Source: Pratylenchus scribneri
Taxonomy: Eukaryota; Nematoda; Chromadorea; Rhabditida; Pratylenchidae
Reading direction: 5' to 3'
DNA: 64,000 nt
NCBI GenBank assembly: GCA_030063045.1
Contig: JAQSEB010000138.1
Location: 992,001 to 1,056,000 of the forward strand
Under the pieces are notes generated by a model, which did no database searches, was not told where the DNA came from, and was given only the letters and a program-made list of their open reading frames with translations. Positions 37,345 through 47,278 of the stretch are shown piece by piece. Position numbers and translations under genes: made by a program. Each line of letters begins with the position of its first letter. Position 1 is the stretch's first letter.

Positions 37345-37495
37345 AGGCTCAACAGAAACCTGTCCAAATGCTGTCTGCGAATGCTCATACAAAAGTGACC
37401 AAAGAGAGGAATTGGAAGAGGCGGAGGCTGCCGCAGCAGCCGTGGCCGACAAATTCAAATCCATTTCGAATTTACTATGGAAAAAAATATTTTAA
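37345..37495 (+). CDS. unrecognised exon-like segment, Glu/Ala-rich
   Basis: The plus strand has a G+C-richer open stretch reading TCPNAVCECSYKSDQREELE, an Ala/Glu run, then VADKFKSISNLLW, ending in a stop at 37493-37495. An AG lies just before it in a plausible position, but no GT donor is visible before the stop, so it may be a terminal exon or a fragment. The minus strand is also open (MDLNLSATAAAAASASSNSS). The family is not recognised. With the next entry it may be what is left of the 3' end of a plus-strand gene. Confidence 0.35.
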
Positions 37496-37689
37496 AAATT
37501 TTTAAACGAATTTATTGTGAAAAATTTTAAAGTATTTTTTATTTATAAATTAAAAATTTTTATGAGTTTAAAAATTTTTTATGATTTTAAAAAATTTAAT
37601 AAAAAATATATTAATTTTTTTTTTATATTTTTAAGTAATTTTTAAGTTTAAAAAATTACATTTTTATGCGCAAATTCCTTCGCCTTCGA

Positions 37690-37800
37690 AATTGCAAAAC
37701 TATGATGGCCGATTAAATTTGGAAGGAGAAAATTCGGTGGTGGCTGTTGCTCAAACACGCCCAATGGACGACACCCTTTCGGCTAGACCCAAACCAGTTT
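37690..37800 (+). CDS. unrecognised C-terminal exon-like segment
   Basis: Reads QIPSPSKLQNYDGRLNLEGE, then NSVVAVAQTRPMDDTLSARPKPV and a TAA at 37798-37800. Base composition and residue content look like a real protein C-terminus, and the other frames are closed. No polypyrimidine acceptor of good quality precedes it, and it cannot be joined to the segment at 37345-37495 by a canonical intron. Function unknown. Confidence 0.4.
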
Positions 37801-37854
37801 AAAATAGCCACCCACTCTAAAGTTTAGAAAAATACTTACTAAATGTGTACGAAA

Positions 37855-38345
37855 GAATGAGAGAGAAGAGAGAGAGTTAAAATGGGAAGGAAGAACAATT
37901 TGATGAATTGGAGAATGGGAGAAAATATAGAGTGGTTTTTGTATGCGTCATTTTACGGCGCGGCGGAACAGCAAGCATTGGGGGTCATTGGATTTGGTCA
38001 TTGTTCAGTGTACCCGAAAATTTGAAGGAGAGAGGAGGAAATCTGGAATGTCCCGGAACAATTTGAAAATGGTAAAAAATTTTAAATTAAATATAAAAAA
38101 TCTGCTTAATTAGTATAAAATTATGCTTTAAATAACAAAAAACTAGATGTAAAAATGGGAAGAAAATGAACAAATTTGGTGAATTGGAGAAAGGGAAAAA
38201 TAGGGTGGTTTTGTGCGTCATTTTTCGGCGCGCGAACGGCAAGCAACCGACGGGTCAATGGGATTGGCATTGCTCATTGTACTCGAAAATTTGAAGGAAA
38301 AAGGAGAAAGTGTCTGGAATGTCCCGGAACAATTTGAAAATGGAA
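37855..38345. repeat. tandem pair of a roughly 200-bp unique block
   Basis: 37880-38085 and 38150-38345 are diverged copies. Shared strings include gaattggagaa, gcgtcatttt followed by cggcgcg, and ctggaatgtcccggaacaat followed by ttgaaaatgg. The block carries no obvious coding frame. It lies just after the exon-like segment ending at 37800. Confidence 0.8.
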
Positions 38346-38349
38346 AATT

Positions 38350-40490
38350 TTAAATTGGTAAAAAATTCAACTTAATTTGGCATAAAAAAATTCGATAGAA
38401 ATTAGCTAAAAAACAGCTTTTTCTTAAATATTTTTTTCTGACTTTTTGAATATATTTAAAGGATTTTACGACTAGCATTCCATGTAATAAAATTTAATAA
38501 AATATTACATAAATTTTTTAACCCTTTTTCTTTATAAATAAATATAAATCCAAAAGAGATTATGCAAAAATAAATTTTAGCGCAAGAAAAAATTGGATTC
38601 AAAATTTGGCCTTGATACTTATTATGATGGGCGAGAATTGAGAGGCGAAAATGATGATGAGGGAAGGAAGGCGAAAAAATGTGAACTGGTTTTGAGACGA
38701 ATCATAATATTTGGTCAATACATATGTAATATTTAGTTTCGATTGGGTTTGATGGATTTTCACCCTTATCTTCCCCCCTTTTCATCTTGCATATTTGCAC
38801 ACATTTTTGCGCGCAACTTTTCCCAATGATTTCCCGCTGATAATCATCCAACATGGTATGGGGGCAATTCGGCTTTTATTTGAGCCCAATTTTGGTTCAC
38901 AATAGCTCAGTGAGGAAGCAACTAATTTAGGAAAGCTTAAAATCAAAAGTAAGCCCAAAAATGTCTTCTCAAAATTTAGATCATCTGGGAAAAAATCAAA
39001 ATAAAGCCCAAAAGTGTTCCTTTTATTAATTTAGAATTTTTAGATTTTTGAAATTCAATTTTAAAAGCAATTTGGGAAATATTACATGTCTTTGAATGTA
39101 ATAAATCCAATTTATTGAAGTAAAAGCCAATTATTTTACAAATTATTTTTAACTTTTTCCAAATTAGAAAGCCATTTTTTAGATGACATTTAGGATTATC
39201 GATTGGTATAACGTTTTCCCGAATTGGTTACTTCCTTATTGGACTATGGTCATATTTTTTGACTAATATTGGGTATTCGCTGAGTTATGGCCAAAAAACA
39301 ACCAGAAATACCATTTTAATTAAACCAACGGTTTTTTGGCCATAACTCAGCGAATACCCAATATTGGCCAATGAATTTGATGTCATTTCTAGCTAATTTT
39401 ATGGCAAATAAAATGGCATAAAGAATGCCACATCAACTTTACCGTCATCGACACCAAACAGTTTCGTCCGCAAAAAGACAGGTCCACAAAAGGCGGCTAG
39501 TCATTTTTAGAGGATTTTTTAGGGCTTTCAAATAGATTATCGCTTTCCCGGATGGTTGCTTCCTTGTTGGACTATGGGCAAAAGAATAACATAGGTACCG
39601 AATTCACCCATTGATAATCAAGGCAATGTTTGTTAGACTAAAAATGGACCAAAAAGTAGCCCTCAATCATTTTTGTTTGCACATAATTTTAGTCGAGACT
39701 CGAGTGAATAAATTTTTTACACAAAAAATTTCCAATGGACTTTAGACTCTCCCACAATCGTACAAACATTTGGGTGGCCAAATGAATGGAATTGATAAGA
39801 AAATTTGAGAGGCGGAAATGAAGAAAAAGGGAAAATTATATTTCGTCTCATCTCTCCTTATTTGGTGATTAATAATTTTTGGCTGATTAAAAAGTGTACA
39901 AAAATTTGGGTATAATGAAAGTAATAAATGGAAAGAGAGCCAGGTACAAATTAGAGTTCGGTATATTTTTGGAAATTTTTTTAAAAATCCAACGATCGAA
40001 AATTTTTTTGGAATTTTTCAGTGAAAAATCAGGTAGCTAGATCTGTCAAATTTTTTTATGCTACCCAAAATCTGGCCAATCAGGATTTGATGAATCTTGC
40101 CAATTTTCCCTATCCGTATTCCGGCAAATTAATTTCACCGAACTCGAATGCCAAGAGAGAGGAGCAATTTATATCCTAATTAATTAACAAAAAACTAAAC
40201 AATTGAGAATTTAGGGCCAACAAAGCTTTCGCACTTTTAGAGGATTTTTGCTAGAATATTAGCTGTCAGGATTATGAGGTGGACTCTCAGAGCTTTAAGA
40301 ATAAATTAGAATAATTTGGAACATTTGGCCAGAAGCCAAGCTTAACGAAGATGACATAAAATATAAATAAATTGTTAATGGAAAAAAAACCATTATTAAC
40401 TGATATAAACTTAAATGTGTCCATTCAATGAAAGGAAGAGAAATAAAATATTCAATTATTTATTTATTTATATTTTAATTTTTCTAGAAT
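38350..40490. other. gene-free stretch with one strong hairpin
   Basis: No supported gene. At 39264-39367 two arms of over 30 nt (tattgggtattcgctgagtt and its complement aactcagcgaatacccaata, each extended by gccaaaaaac-type sequence) face each other across a loop of about 40 nt. The phrase tggactatggtcat near 39240 recurs at about 39558 (tggactatgggcaa). At 39953-40145, gagttcgg and ccgaactc bound an AT-rich segment that may be another small inverted-repeat element. Confidence 0.5.
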
Positions 40491-40500
40491 TGTTCATCTA

Positions 40501-40810
40501 TTCATTCTCTGTCAAAATTCGTTCCCTGTCAAATTCGTGGATGGCATAAATTGTGTGGCTTTCTGCAGTTTTGAAAGGTTTCGAATGTTTAGAATTCACA
40601 GTGAAAATCGTCCGAAATGGCCAAATGAATGGCATAATCAAAAATGCTGAATTCATGTTGAAAGCATTGGCCAATGCTGTTGCCAATTTGAGGACAAAAA
40701 TGTCGTCAGACAAATGGTTTATTTTCACTTATATAAAAGCTGGGACTTGGGATTGGATATGGAGTAATGGTCAAGGTACAATGTTAGACCTACCGTATGA
40801 TATCTAAAAA
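40501..40810. other. open segment on both strands, coding status unclear
   Basis: The plus strand is open from 40553 (LKGFECLEFTVKIVRNGQMN, then a helix-like ALANAVANLRTKMSSDK), preceded by a good acceptor (tttctgcag). The minus strand is open from 40728 to a stop near 40498 and ends HEFDRERILTENE. Only one can be real, and neither matches a family I recognise. It is noted because its composition is less AT-rich than its surroundings. Confidence 0.25.
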
Positions 40811-42300
40811 TTGGGCATGTAATTCAATGAATTGTGGGTAATGTCCAAAAGTGTATAGTGATAAAAATAGTTTAATCCGTAATTCTGATAATTATTTTTT
40901 TCCCGTAAATTTGGAACTATATCAATGAACTAAAAATTGACTCTTTGCTAGTCAATTTGTATGCTTATCTTTGAGGGAATGACATATGCATTCCTAGATC
41001 ATTTTGATCATTGAACAAAATGGTCGAATAATGCCAATTTCATTAAATCAGATCAGTGTTAAACAGAATAGAAAGCAAATGTTTGTAATTACTATGTACC
41101 AAACTAGTTTATTTGTCGGTTATTCGGGTTCAGATTTTGAACTCCGCTACTCTTATAATTCAAATCAGACATAGATTACATTAGCATATTCCTAAAGACT
41201 TAATATGATATTGTAAGACCCCTAATAAGATAAAGAAACCATCCAAGATTAATTTAGGGAAAGCATGGCGTGACTTATTAGGGGCTTTTAATTATCGGTA
41301 CTGGATGCTTTTTAAGAAATGAAGCAGGATCCCTCTTTAGATGATTAGGCAGGGTTGGGGTTACATTAGATGATATTCTATCCCTGATTAACCTTAACTT
41401 TATGCCGGATGAGCCATAGGAATCACATATACTTTTCGTTAGTTAACCCAAAAAAATCTAGATTCGAATAACCGATAAGTAATCAAAATCTGGGTTTGAA
41501 TCCAGATAAGCGACAAGTATCCTAACAATTCCAATTTTTTGAATGTTGAATTTAATGCACTTCCAAAAAACTATATGAAAGCAAAACTCTCCCTCATTTT
41601 GATGAATTTTTGTGTTTGTTTTGTTGCGATCAGACTAGTTTCTTACAGAACTGACAATTGCTCGATTCCGACATATGCAGACTATTGAGTATTCGAAAGC
41701 CTACAGGGAAAAATGAGGAATGAGGAATGAGAGTGCAAAAGAATTGAACTAGGTTTGCTAGAAAGCAGCTATCGGTGTCGGGGGCCATAGTAAGCTGTGG
41801 TCGGATTTTCGGATTAAGGATACCGTATCCTTTTAATACCCCAACTTCTAATAATTTTTCCAAGTCTAATATAGTTGAATTGAACAAGGAAAATCAAAGA
41901 GTATTAGTATTAAGTTTTAACATCATGTGGTGTTCAGGCTTAATGGGATTAATCAGCAAATGTCGGGTATCACTGAATTAGTGTGCAAAGTGCCAGGCAA
42001 AATGAAATGTCGATTTCACGTAAAAGTTCATTTTGTAAATATCGGAAGTTATCAAACTAAAGTCTCATTTAAATAAACTCGATCATCGGTCCAAAATAAA
42101 TCGGATATCGAGAGACAAATATAGAGGGATATAATACATCCATAACACAGGGAAAGTCTTCATCTAAATTATATTTTGATTATTTTATTAATAATCAATG
42201 CGCGCAAAATATTCTAAATTCGAGCTGTCCACAGTTTCTGAATATCTTTTCCAATAATTGTTTTAATTTATTTTCCCTCGAGATTAAAACTTAACGAAAT
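40811..42300. other. gene-free stretch with a possible inverted-repeat element
   Basis: At about 41111-41520 the ends are loosely complementary: ttgtcggttattcgggttca on the left and a complement-like gataagcgacaag on the right, each next to cagattttg or caaaatctg. The interior holds a short palindromic pair, acccctaataag and cttattaggggc (about 41218 and 41275). The tatcggttattc end also appears near 2823 in the satellite. A minus-strand open frame at 41630-41887 has no recognisable content and is not called. Confidence 0.35.
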
Positions 42301-42445
42301 TTATGCCATCTTTTCAGCCTCAATTTCTTCCAAAGTCATTGGCCATCGGCGGGCGGATGGAAGATTTTGACCTAATTTGGCAACAATGCTCTTCAAATGG
42401 ATTTTCCATTCTTCAGCAGTGCGGAATGTTTCGAGCATAGAGAAG
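42301..42445 (-). CDS. C-terminal exon of an unrecognised minus-strand gene
   Basis: After a good acceptor (ttttttccag, at 42446 onward on the minus strand) an exon reads FSMLETFRTAEEWKIHLKSI, then VAKLGQNLPSARRWPMTLEEIEAEKMA and TAA (42303-42301). Entry is in phase 2 and the frame is open throughout. Upstream exons should lie to the right, but none could be identified between 42.5 and 47 kb, where MITEs occupy much of the DNA. The family is not recognised. It could be the last exon of a gene with long introns or an orphan duplicated exon. Confidence 0.45.
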
Positions 42446-42789
42446 CTGGAAAAATTTTTTGCAAATTTAAACGTCCGAGGAGAACTTTGATATCAACTCA
42501 TTTTTCGACAAAATTCGCACAAATGTACTTTTCTTTCAATGTCATTTATTTATTCAATTTTGTCAAATAAATAAATAAATATTAGTTTATTTTTAACGCA
42601 AAAGTGCTGAATAAGCTCACTTTAAATTTTTGCCTAAATTTTGCCATATCTTGCCATATTTTTGGTTTCAGATAAATTAATTTGACCAAAGAAAAGAAAC
42701 AAAGGACCCCATAATTATCGGAATTTATAAACAAAAGGATTCATTATATTTTAATTTTGGCAAAAAAAAATGCGGTTTAATATCATAAC

Positions 42790-43025
42790 CCGACTAGCCT
42801 TAACAAAATCGATAGAGCTGATCATGATGGATGAATTGATTATGTTTTGGTTTCGGTTTAACTAATTGTAACTTATTTTTAAACCAAAAAACCAAAATTG
42901 GTTTAAACCGTTTAATACCCTTTAAATATTGACTAAACCATGACAAATTATATAACATTCAATGCATCTTGACCAACTCTATCCAATTTTGGGTATATGG
43001 TTTGGAGGTCTAAAAATTTCTAAAA
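42790..43025. mobile_element. MITE family R, copy 3 (reversed)
   Basis: It contains the family core in reverse order: accctttaaatattgactaa, accatgacaaattatataac, and gaccaactctatccaatttt followed by gggtatatggtttgg. The copy is decayed and its ends are unclear. Confidence 0.65.
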
Positions 43026-43878
43026 TCTTTGACAATTTTAATACTTTTTCAACATTTTAACTTTTTGTTAAAATAATATCCTTAAAGTTTGGATTATTTC
43101 TTCCTAAAAAATGAACTCATTGGGTTATTTGGGAATTTTTGGAATTATTTGTAATAACAAAATAGATGAGGGTCAAAAATGCTCTAAATTATTTTGCGCA
43201 AAATATGGTAAATGGAAAGAAATTTTTGCGTGATCCAACCCAATTTGACATTTTTTTTATAAAAATTTGAATTCATCCTAAAATCCCCAAACACTCAAAA
43301 TCTAAGGGTGGAAATTTAAGTCAAATTTTTATTATCTTAAATTTAGACTTAAAATTTCATTGCTATTATTTTAAATGGATTGAGATTTTTGGTTGACCCC
43401 AAAAATTTTTATATAATATTAAAAATTGGTTAGAATTAGTTAGATTCTGACTTAGCTAATTTTAGAAAACCCGGCTTCTAAGAAACTCAGAGAATTGATA
43501 ATAGGTTCATCTGATTTGGCATATTCGATTTAGTCTATGAAATTTCAATTACAGACTAGAAATAAAGTCTAGATAAAAATTATTAAACCAAAACCGGTTT
43601 GGGTATAAATAAAGGTTCAGCTTTTCCAAACAAGCTCACAACGGTTTGGAATTTATTCACAGACGAATTGATCATGACGAAACGAATGAATCCGTTCTCG
43701 TATCGCTGGGTTTCGAATTAGCCAGGATTTCTTAAATAAGCTAACCCATTGTTTAACTAAATTTAGGAATTAGCTAATTTTTAATATTAGTTAGCTGTAA
43801 CATTTATTAAGCATTATTGTCCTTTTTTCCTTTTTTTGGAGGACCAAAACAAATATAGGGAAAAAGATTTAAAGTCGA

Positions 43879-44095
43879 GGTACTTATGTACTTTGGGTCC
43901 GCTTTTTTGGAAAGTGCTTGGTCCCCCCTTTGGTTTGTAATAATTCGGGTTAGGGTCAATCAGGGTTGGGTTAGGGATAGGGTGGGGTAAGAATCATCTT
44001 ACGCGTATCCTGAACCCAAGCCCTAACCCAAACCCTGAACCCATAGGGGGGACCAAGCACTTTCCAAAAAAGCGGACCCAAAGTACATAAGTACC
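43879..44095. mobile_element. 217-bp MITE with 8-bp target duplication
   Basis: The terminal inverted repeats are about 50 bp and nearly perfect (ggtacttatgtactttgggt at the left and its complement at the right). An exact 8-bp duplication, aaagtcga, flanks it (43871-43878 and 44096-44103). An 8-bp target site fits the hAT, P and Merlin superfamilies. The interior carries ttaggg-like runs on one side and ccctaa-like runs on the other. It lies only 54 bp upstream of the probable start codon of the next gene, so it may alter that promoter or 5' UTR. Confidence 0.9.
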
Positions 44096-44156
44096 AAAGT
44101 CGAATATGAAAATTTCTTTAATTTATCAGAATCAGTTAAAGTGTTTTTTATCGAAA

Positions 44157-44930
44157 ATGTCGAACAATGGTGACGAAGAATCAAATGACCAATTGAAGGT
44201 TGTTGAGACCGGCAGTGAAATGGATATGGTCGAAGATAGTGCGGATGAAGCCAATGAAGAAGAAATGGTCAAGTCTGATGGGAATGAAGAGGAAATGGAC
44301 AAATCTGATAGCAATGAAGAAGAAATGTCCAAGGCTGATGGCCATGAAGAGGAAATGGCCAAGTCTGATGGAAATGAGGAAGAAATGGCCAAGGCCGATG
44401 AAAATGAGGAAGAAATGTCCAAAGCCAATGCCAATGAGGAGGATATGGCTAAAACCGATGGCAATGAGGAAGAAATGGCCAATAAAGATGGAAATGAAGA
44501 GGAAATGGCCAAGGCTGATGGCCATGAAGAGGAAATGGCCAAGTCTGATGGAAATGAGGAAGAAATGTCCAAGGCCAATAGCAATGAAAAGGAAATGGCC
44601 AAGGCCGATGAAAATGAGGAAGAAATGTCCAATAAAGATGGAAATGAAGAGGAAATGGCCATAGAGAAAGACAAGCAGATCATCAGTACTAACCAACATA
44701 TTTCAGTACAATTGGAAGATGAACAAATTGGCCAATTGTCCAACAGAATTGAAGAATTTTCGAATTTGCTTTTGAACGTTAGTTCTCAACTTTACACAGT
44801 TAAAATTCATCACAAAATCCATAGGTTGGAAGAACTGAATTGGAAAGATTGGCCCATCTTCAAGAATCAACTTCCGCGGAATCGGCTCCACCGAGCTCAA
44901 CGGGAGCGAGAGAAACGGTTCATTCATTAA
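44157..44930 (+). CDS. acidic protein with 10-residue tandem repeats
   Basis: A single open exon of 257 codons. After MSNNGDEESND and an acidic lead, about 13 tandem decapeptides of the form NEEEMAKSDG follow (approximately residues 35-165; 30-bp DNA repeats). Variants MSKADG, MANKDG and HEEEM occur. A non-repetitive tail contains LEDEQIGQLSNRIEEFSNLL, a probable helix or coiled coil, then a basic end (NRLHRAQREREKRFIH). The ATG at 44157 is preferred over the in-frame 44106 because its context (gaaaATG) is better and 44106 is next to the MITE's target duplication. No signal peptide, membrane segment or known domain is seen. The period being a multiple of three and the absence of stops favour a real gene. 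Function unknown. Confidence 0.6.
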   Translation: MSNNGDEESNDQLKVVETGSEMDMVEDSADEANEEEMVKSDGNEEEMDKSDSNEEEMSKADGHEEEMAKSDGNEEEMAKADENEEEMSKANANEEDMAKTDGNEEEMANKDGNEEEMAKADGHEEEMAKSDGNEEEMSKANSNEKEMAKADENEEEMSNKDGNEEEMAIEKDKQIISTNQHISVQLEDEQIGQLSNRIEEFSNLLLNVSSQLYTVKIHHKIHRLEELNWKDWPIFKNQLPRNRLHRAQREREKRFIH

Positions 44931-45874
44931 TTTTAAAAAATTCATAAATTGAATAGTTTAAAAATTAGATTTCAAATAATTTAAGTGGATCATTATAGGC
45001 CCCAACCTTGAGGCCCTTTAAAACCATCAAAAAGGAATCAATTTCGATGATTTTGTTATCTAATTAAAGATCATACTTTTAGCTATTCAAGGATATTAAT
45101 TTTTTTTTGAAGATTGGTTTATAAATTGATGGAAATATGCCCAAAGAACCATGGAAAATTTGGCTAATCCATAATTAGGGCTAATTGGTTTTGAACTGAT
45201 TTAAATAAAATTAATAGTATTAGATAATTAATAGTCTGTTGTATACTTTGGTTACAAAATCATGAAAATTTTTCTTTATTCTAAGTTCGACACAAAATGG
45301 GTGGGTGTACTTTCACTTTTTCCTCATATCATAACTTCTTTTCTTGATGTAATCTTATACATATTCTTATTCATCTTTTCGAACTCTTTCGAATGAACTA
45401 TAATTCGAATCGTGACCTATTATTACATGTTTCATCTCAATTGTTGCTTTTTTATGTTTTATGAGATGAGAAATGGGAAGGGAAATGGTTAGCCATAAAA
45501 GAATTGGAATATTTTTTTGGCAAATCTATTCTATATTTATGGCTTAATCATAAAAGAATAATTGCGAATTTGCATGGTTTATGTGTGGGATGGATGTATG
45601 GCATTTTATGGAGAAAGACTAGACTACAATTGGAACAAAATCGATGTTTATTGGAGGGCACTGGTTTATGGGAAATCCCATTAATTGAAATAGCCCCTCA
45701 GTCGGCTGACTTCTTGGTCTTTTTTCCCGAATTAATTATCTCAAATCCAACGAAGGTTTCCATAATTTTTTACACAACATGGGCCAAATAGAACAAAGCC
45801 AAGCCATGTAGGCGCCTCAGATAAGTTAGAGAACACATCTTTTTTCTTAATTGCTAGCGTCTCTTCCCTTTTTT
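44931..45874. other. gene-free stretch
   Basis: AT-rich sequence without a supported gene. The segment at 44990-45200 shares fragments with the foldback at 48540-48960 (a ttgaggccctttaaa-like string, a tcgatgattttgtta-like string, aaccatggaaaat). An open plus frame at 45504-45791 has no recognisable content and is not called. Confidence 0.4.
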
Positions 45875-46735
45875 GGTACTTATGGAGATTGGCCCCTACA
45901 AGAGAAAGGACTGATGGAAGGGAGGGAATTGATGGAAGGGAAATGTGTCACTCATCATATTGAGATGAAGGGAATGGATTCAGCAAGGGAGAAATGAATT
46001 TCCTCGTGCGGGGAAGATTCCTAAACGGTGCAAATTCTAATTTAAAGTTTTGATTAAAAATTAAAATAATTCTGAATAAAAATAATAAAATATTTAATGT
46101 ATAACTCTTTTAATTCCCCACCCTCGATTTTGAAGATTCATAACTAGGCAATATAAATTAAAATAAATTTTAATCGAATTTTCTAAATTCTTTAAAGATC
46201 TACAAAATCTTATGTGTTTAATTCATAAATATCCACAAATTAAAGGAGTTAGACTCTAATTTTCCCAATTTTTAAGGAGTTGAAAAATAATTCCCCATGG
46301 GAAATCAAAAGAGGTTACACAGTATATATAAAATTAAAACATTAAAAAACTAAATATTTTTTAAAATTTATAAAAACAAAATCATTCAATGTTTAGGAAA
46401 ATAAAAATAGAAAATGTCTAGAACACAAATACACAATTCTTTAAAAAAATGTTTGAAAAAATAATAGAATTAAAAACACAATATTTGGATGAAATAAAAA
46501 CACTTTTGTTTGTGATGAACTAAGTTTTTTTCTCTGATTTTTATTCCAATTTTATATTTAATTCTTAGTTCACATTTTACCGTTTTAGGAATCTTCCCCG
46601 CACGAGGAAATTCATTTCTCCCTCGCTGAATCCATTCCCTTCATCTCAATATGATGAGTGACACATTTCCCTTCCATCAATTCCTTCCCTCCCTCTCCGT
46701 CCTTTCTCTTGTAGGGGCCAATCTCCATAAGTACC
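45875..46735. mobile_element. 861-bp element with 160-bp terminal inverted repeats
   Basis: The left arm (45875-46033) starts ggtacttatggagattggcc. The right arm (46580-46735) is its complement, ending ggccaatctccataagtacc. The inner parts match over aggaatcttccccgcacgag and gagatgaagggaatggattc. The 550-bp middle is AT-rich and non-coding. The terminal ggtacttatg resembles the end of the MITE at 43879-44095, so the two may be related. No clear target duplication was found. Confidence 0.85.
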
Positions 46736-46759
46736 CATTTTTTTTCTCAGTCCTCCCTT

Positions 46760-47278
46760 GTTCCTTCCTTCCTTCACGTTATTAGAGGTTAGATCTCTAG
46801 CGTAGATATTTTTTATAACGTAAAAGTGAAAGCCTAGATGTCTCTTCTGTTTTATTTTCTCTGTCCTCCCTTCCTTCTTTTTTATTAGAGATTAGTTCTT
46901 TAGCTTAATATTTTTTATAAAGGCGAAAGCCTAGCCTTTTCATCGATCAAGCCAAGCCGGACAAATCAAATAGCAAATACCACATCAGCAGCAGAGGCAG
47001 CACATATTTACCCGCAACCTCAATTCATTTTCATATTTTTTAATCTCCGATACATACAAATTGATGCTCATTCCATGACCAAAGACCTCATTCCATTCCA
47101 TTCATTCATTATTAGAATTCGATCCCATAAAAATTAGTACTTTAATAATTTTTTGATCAATGATCTAACCTCTAATTTAAATACCACAGGTGATTTAGTA
47201 TAGCCATTTTATCATTAAAAAGATCTCAATTTTTTGCAAATTCCATACATTCCATTCTTCAATCAAATTAATTTAAAA
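46760..47278. promoter_or_regulatory. 5' flank of the TFIIS-M/SPOC gene, with a duplicated segment
   Basis: Two diverged copies of about 75 bp (46770-46835 and 46870-46940) share a cttccttc...attagag-gttag core, ttttttataa and gaaagcctag. The stretch 46945-47030 is richer in C and A (caagccaagccggacaaatc) and may be 5' UTR. No clear SL-type trans-splice acceptor is visible next to the start codon at 47279. The promoter itself cannot be pinpointed. Confidence 0.4.

Noticed and set aside
41630..41887. Minus-strand frame with a GILNPKIRPQL-type reading
   Set aside because: No recognisable family and no splice or promoter support; the resemblance to retroelement proteins was too weak to claim.
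44132..44743. Long minus-strand frames antisense to the acidic repeat gene
   Set aside because: They are reverse readings of the 30-bp repeat. Only the plus strand has a unique tail, a good start context and a plausible protein composition.
45504..45791. Plus-strand frame of 95 codons
   Set aside because: No domain, no convincing start context and composition like the surrounding non-coding DNA.
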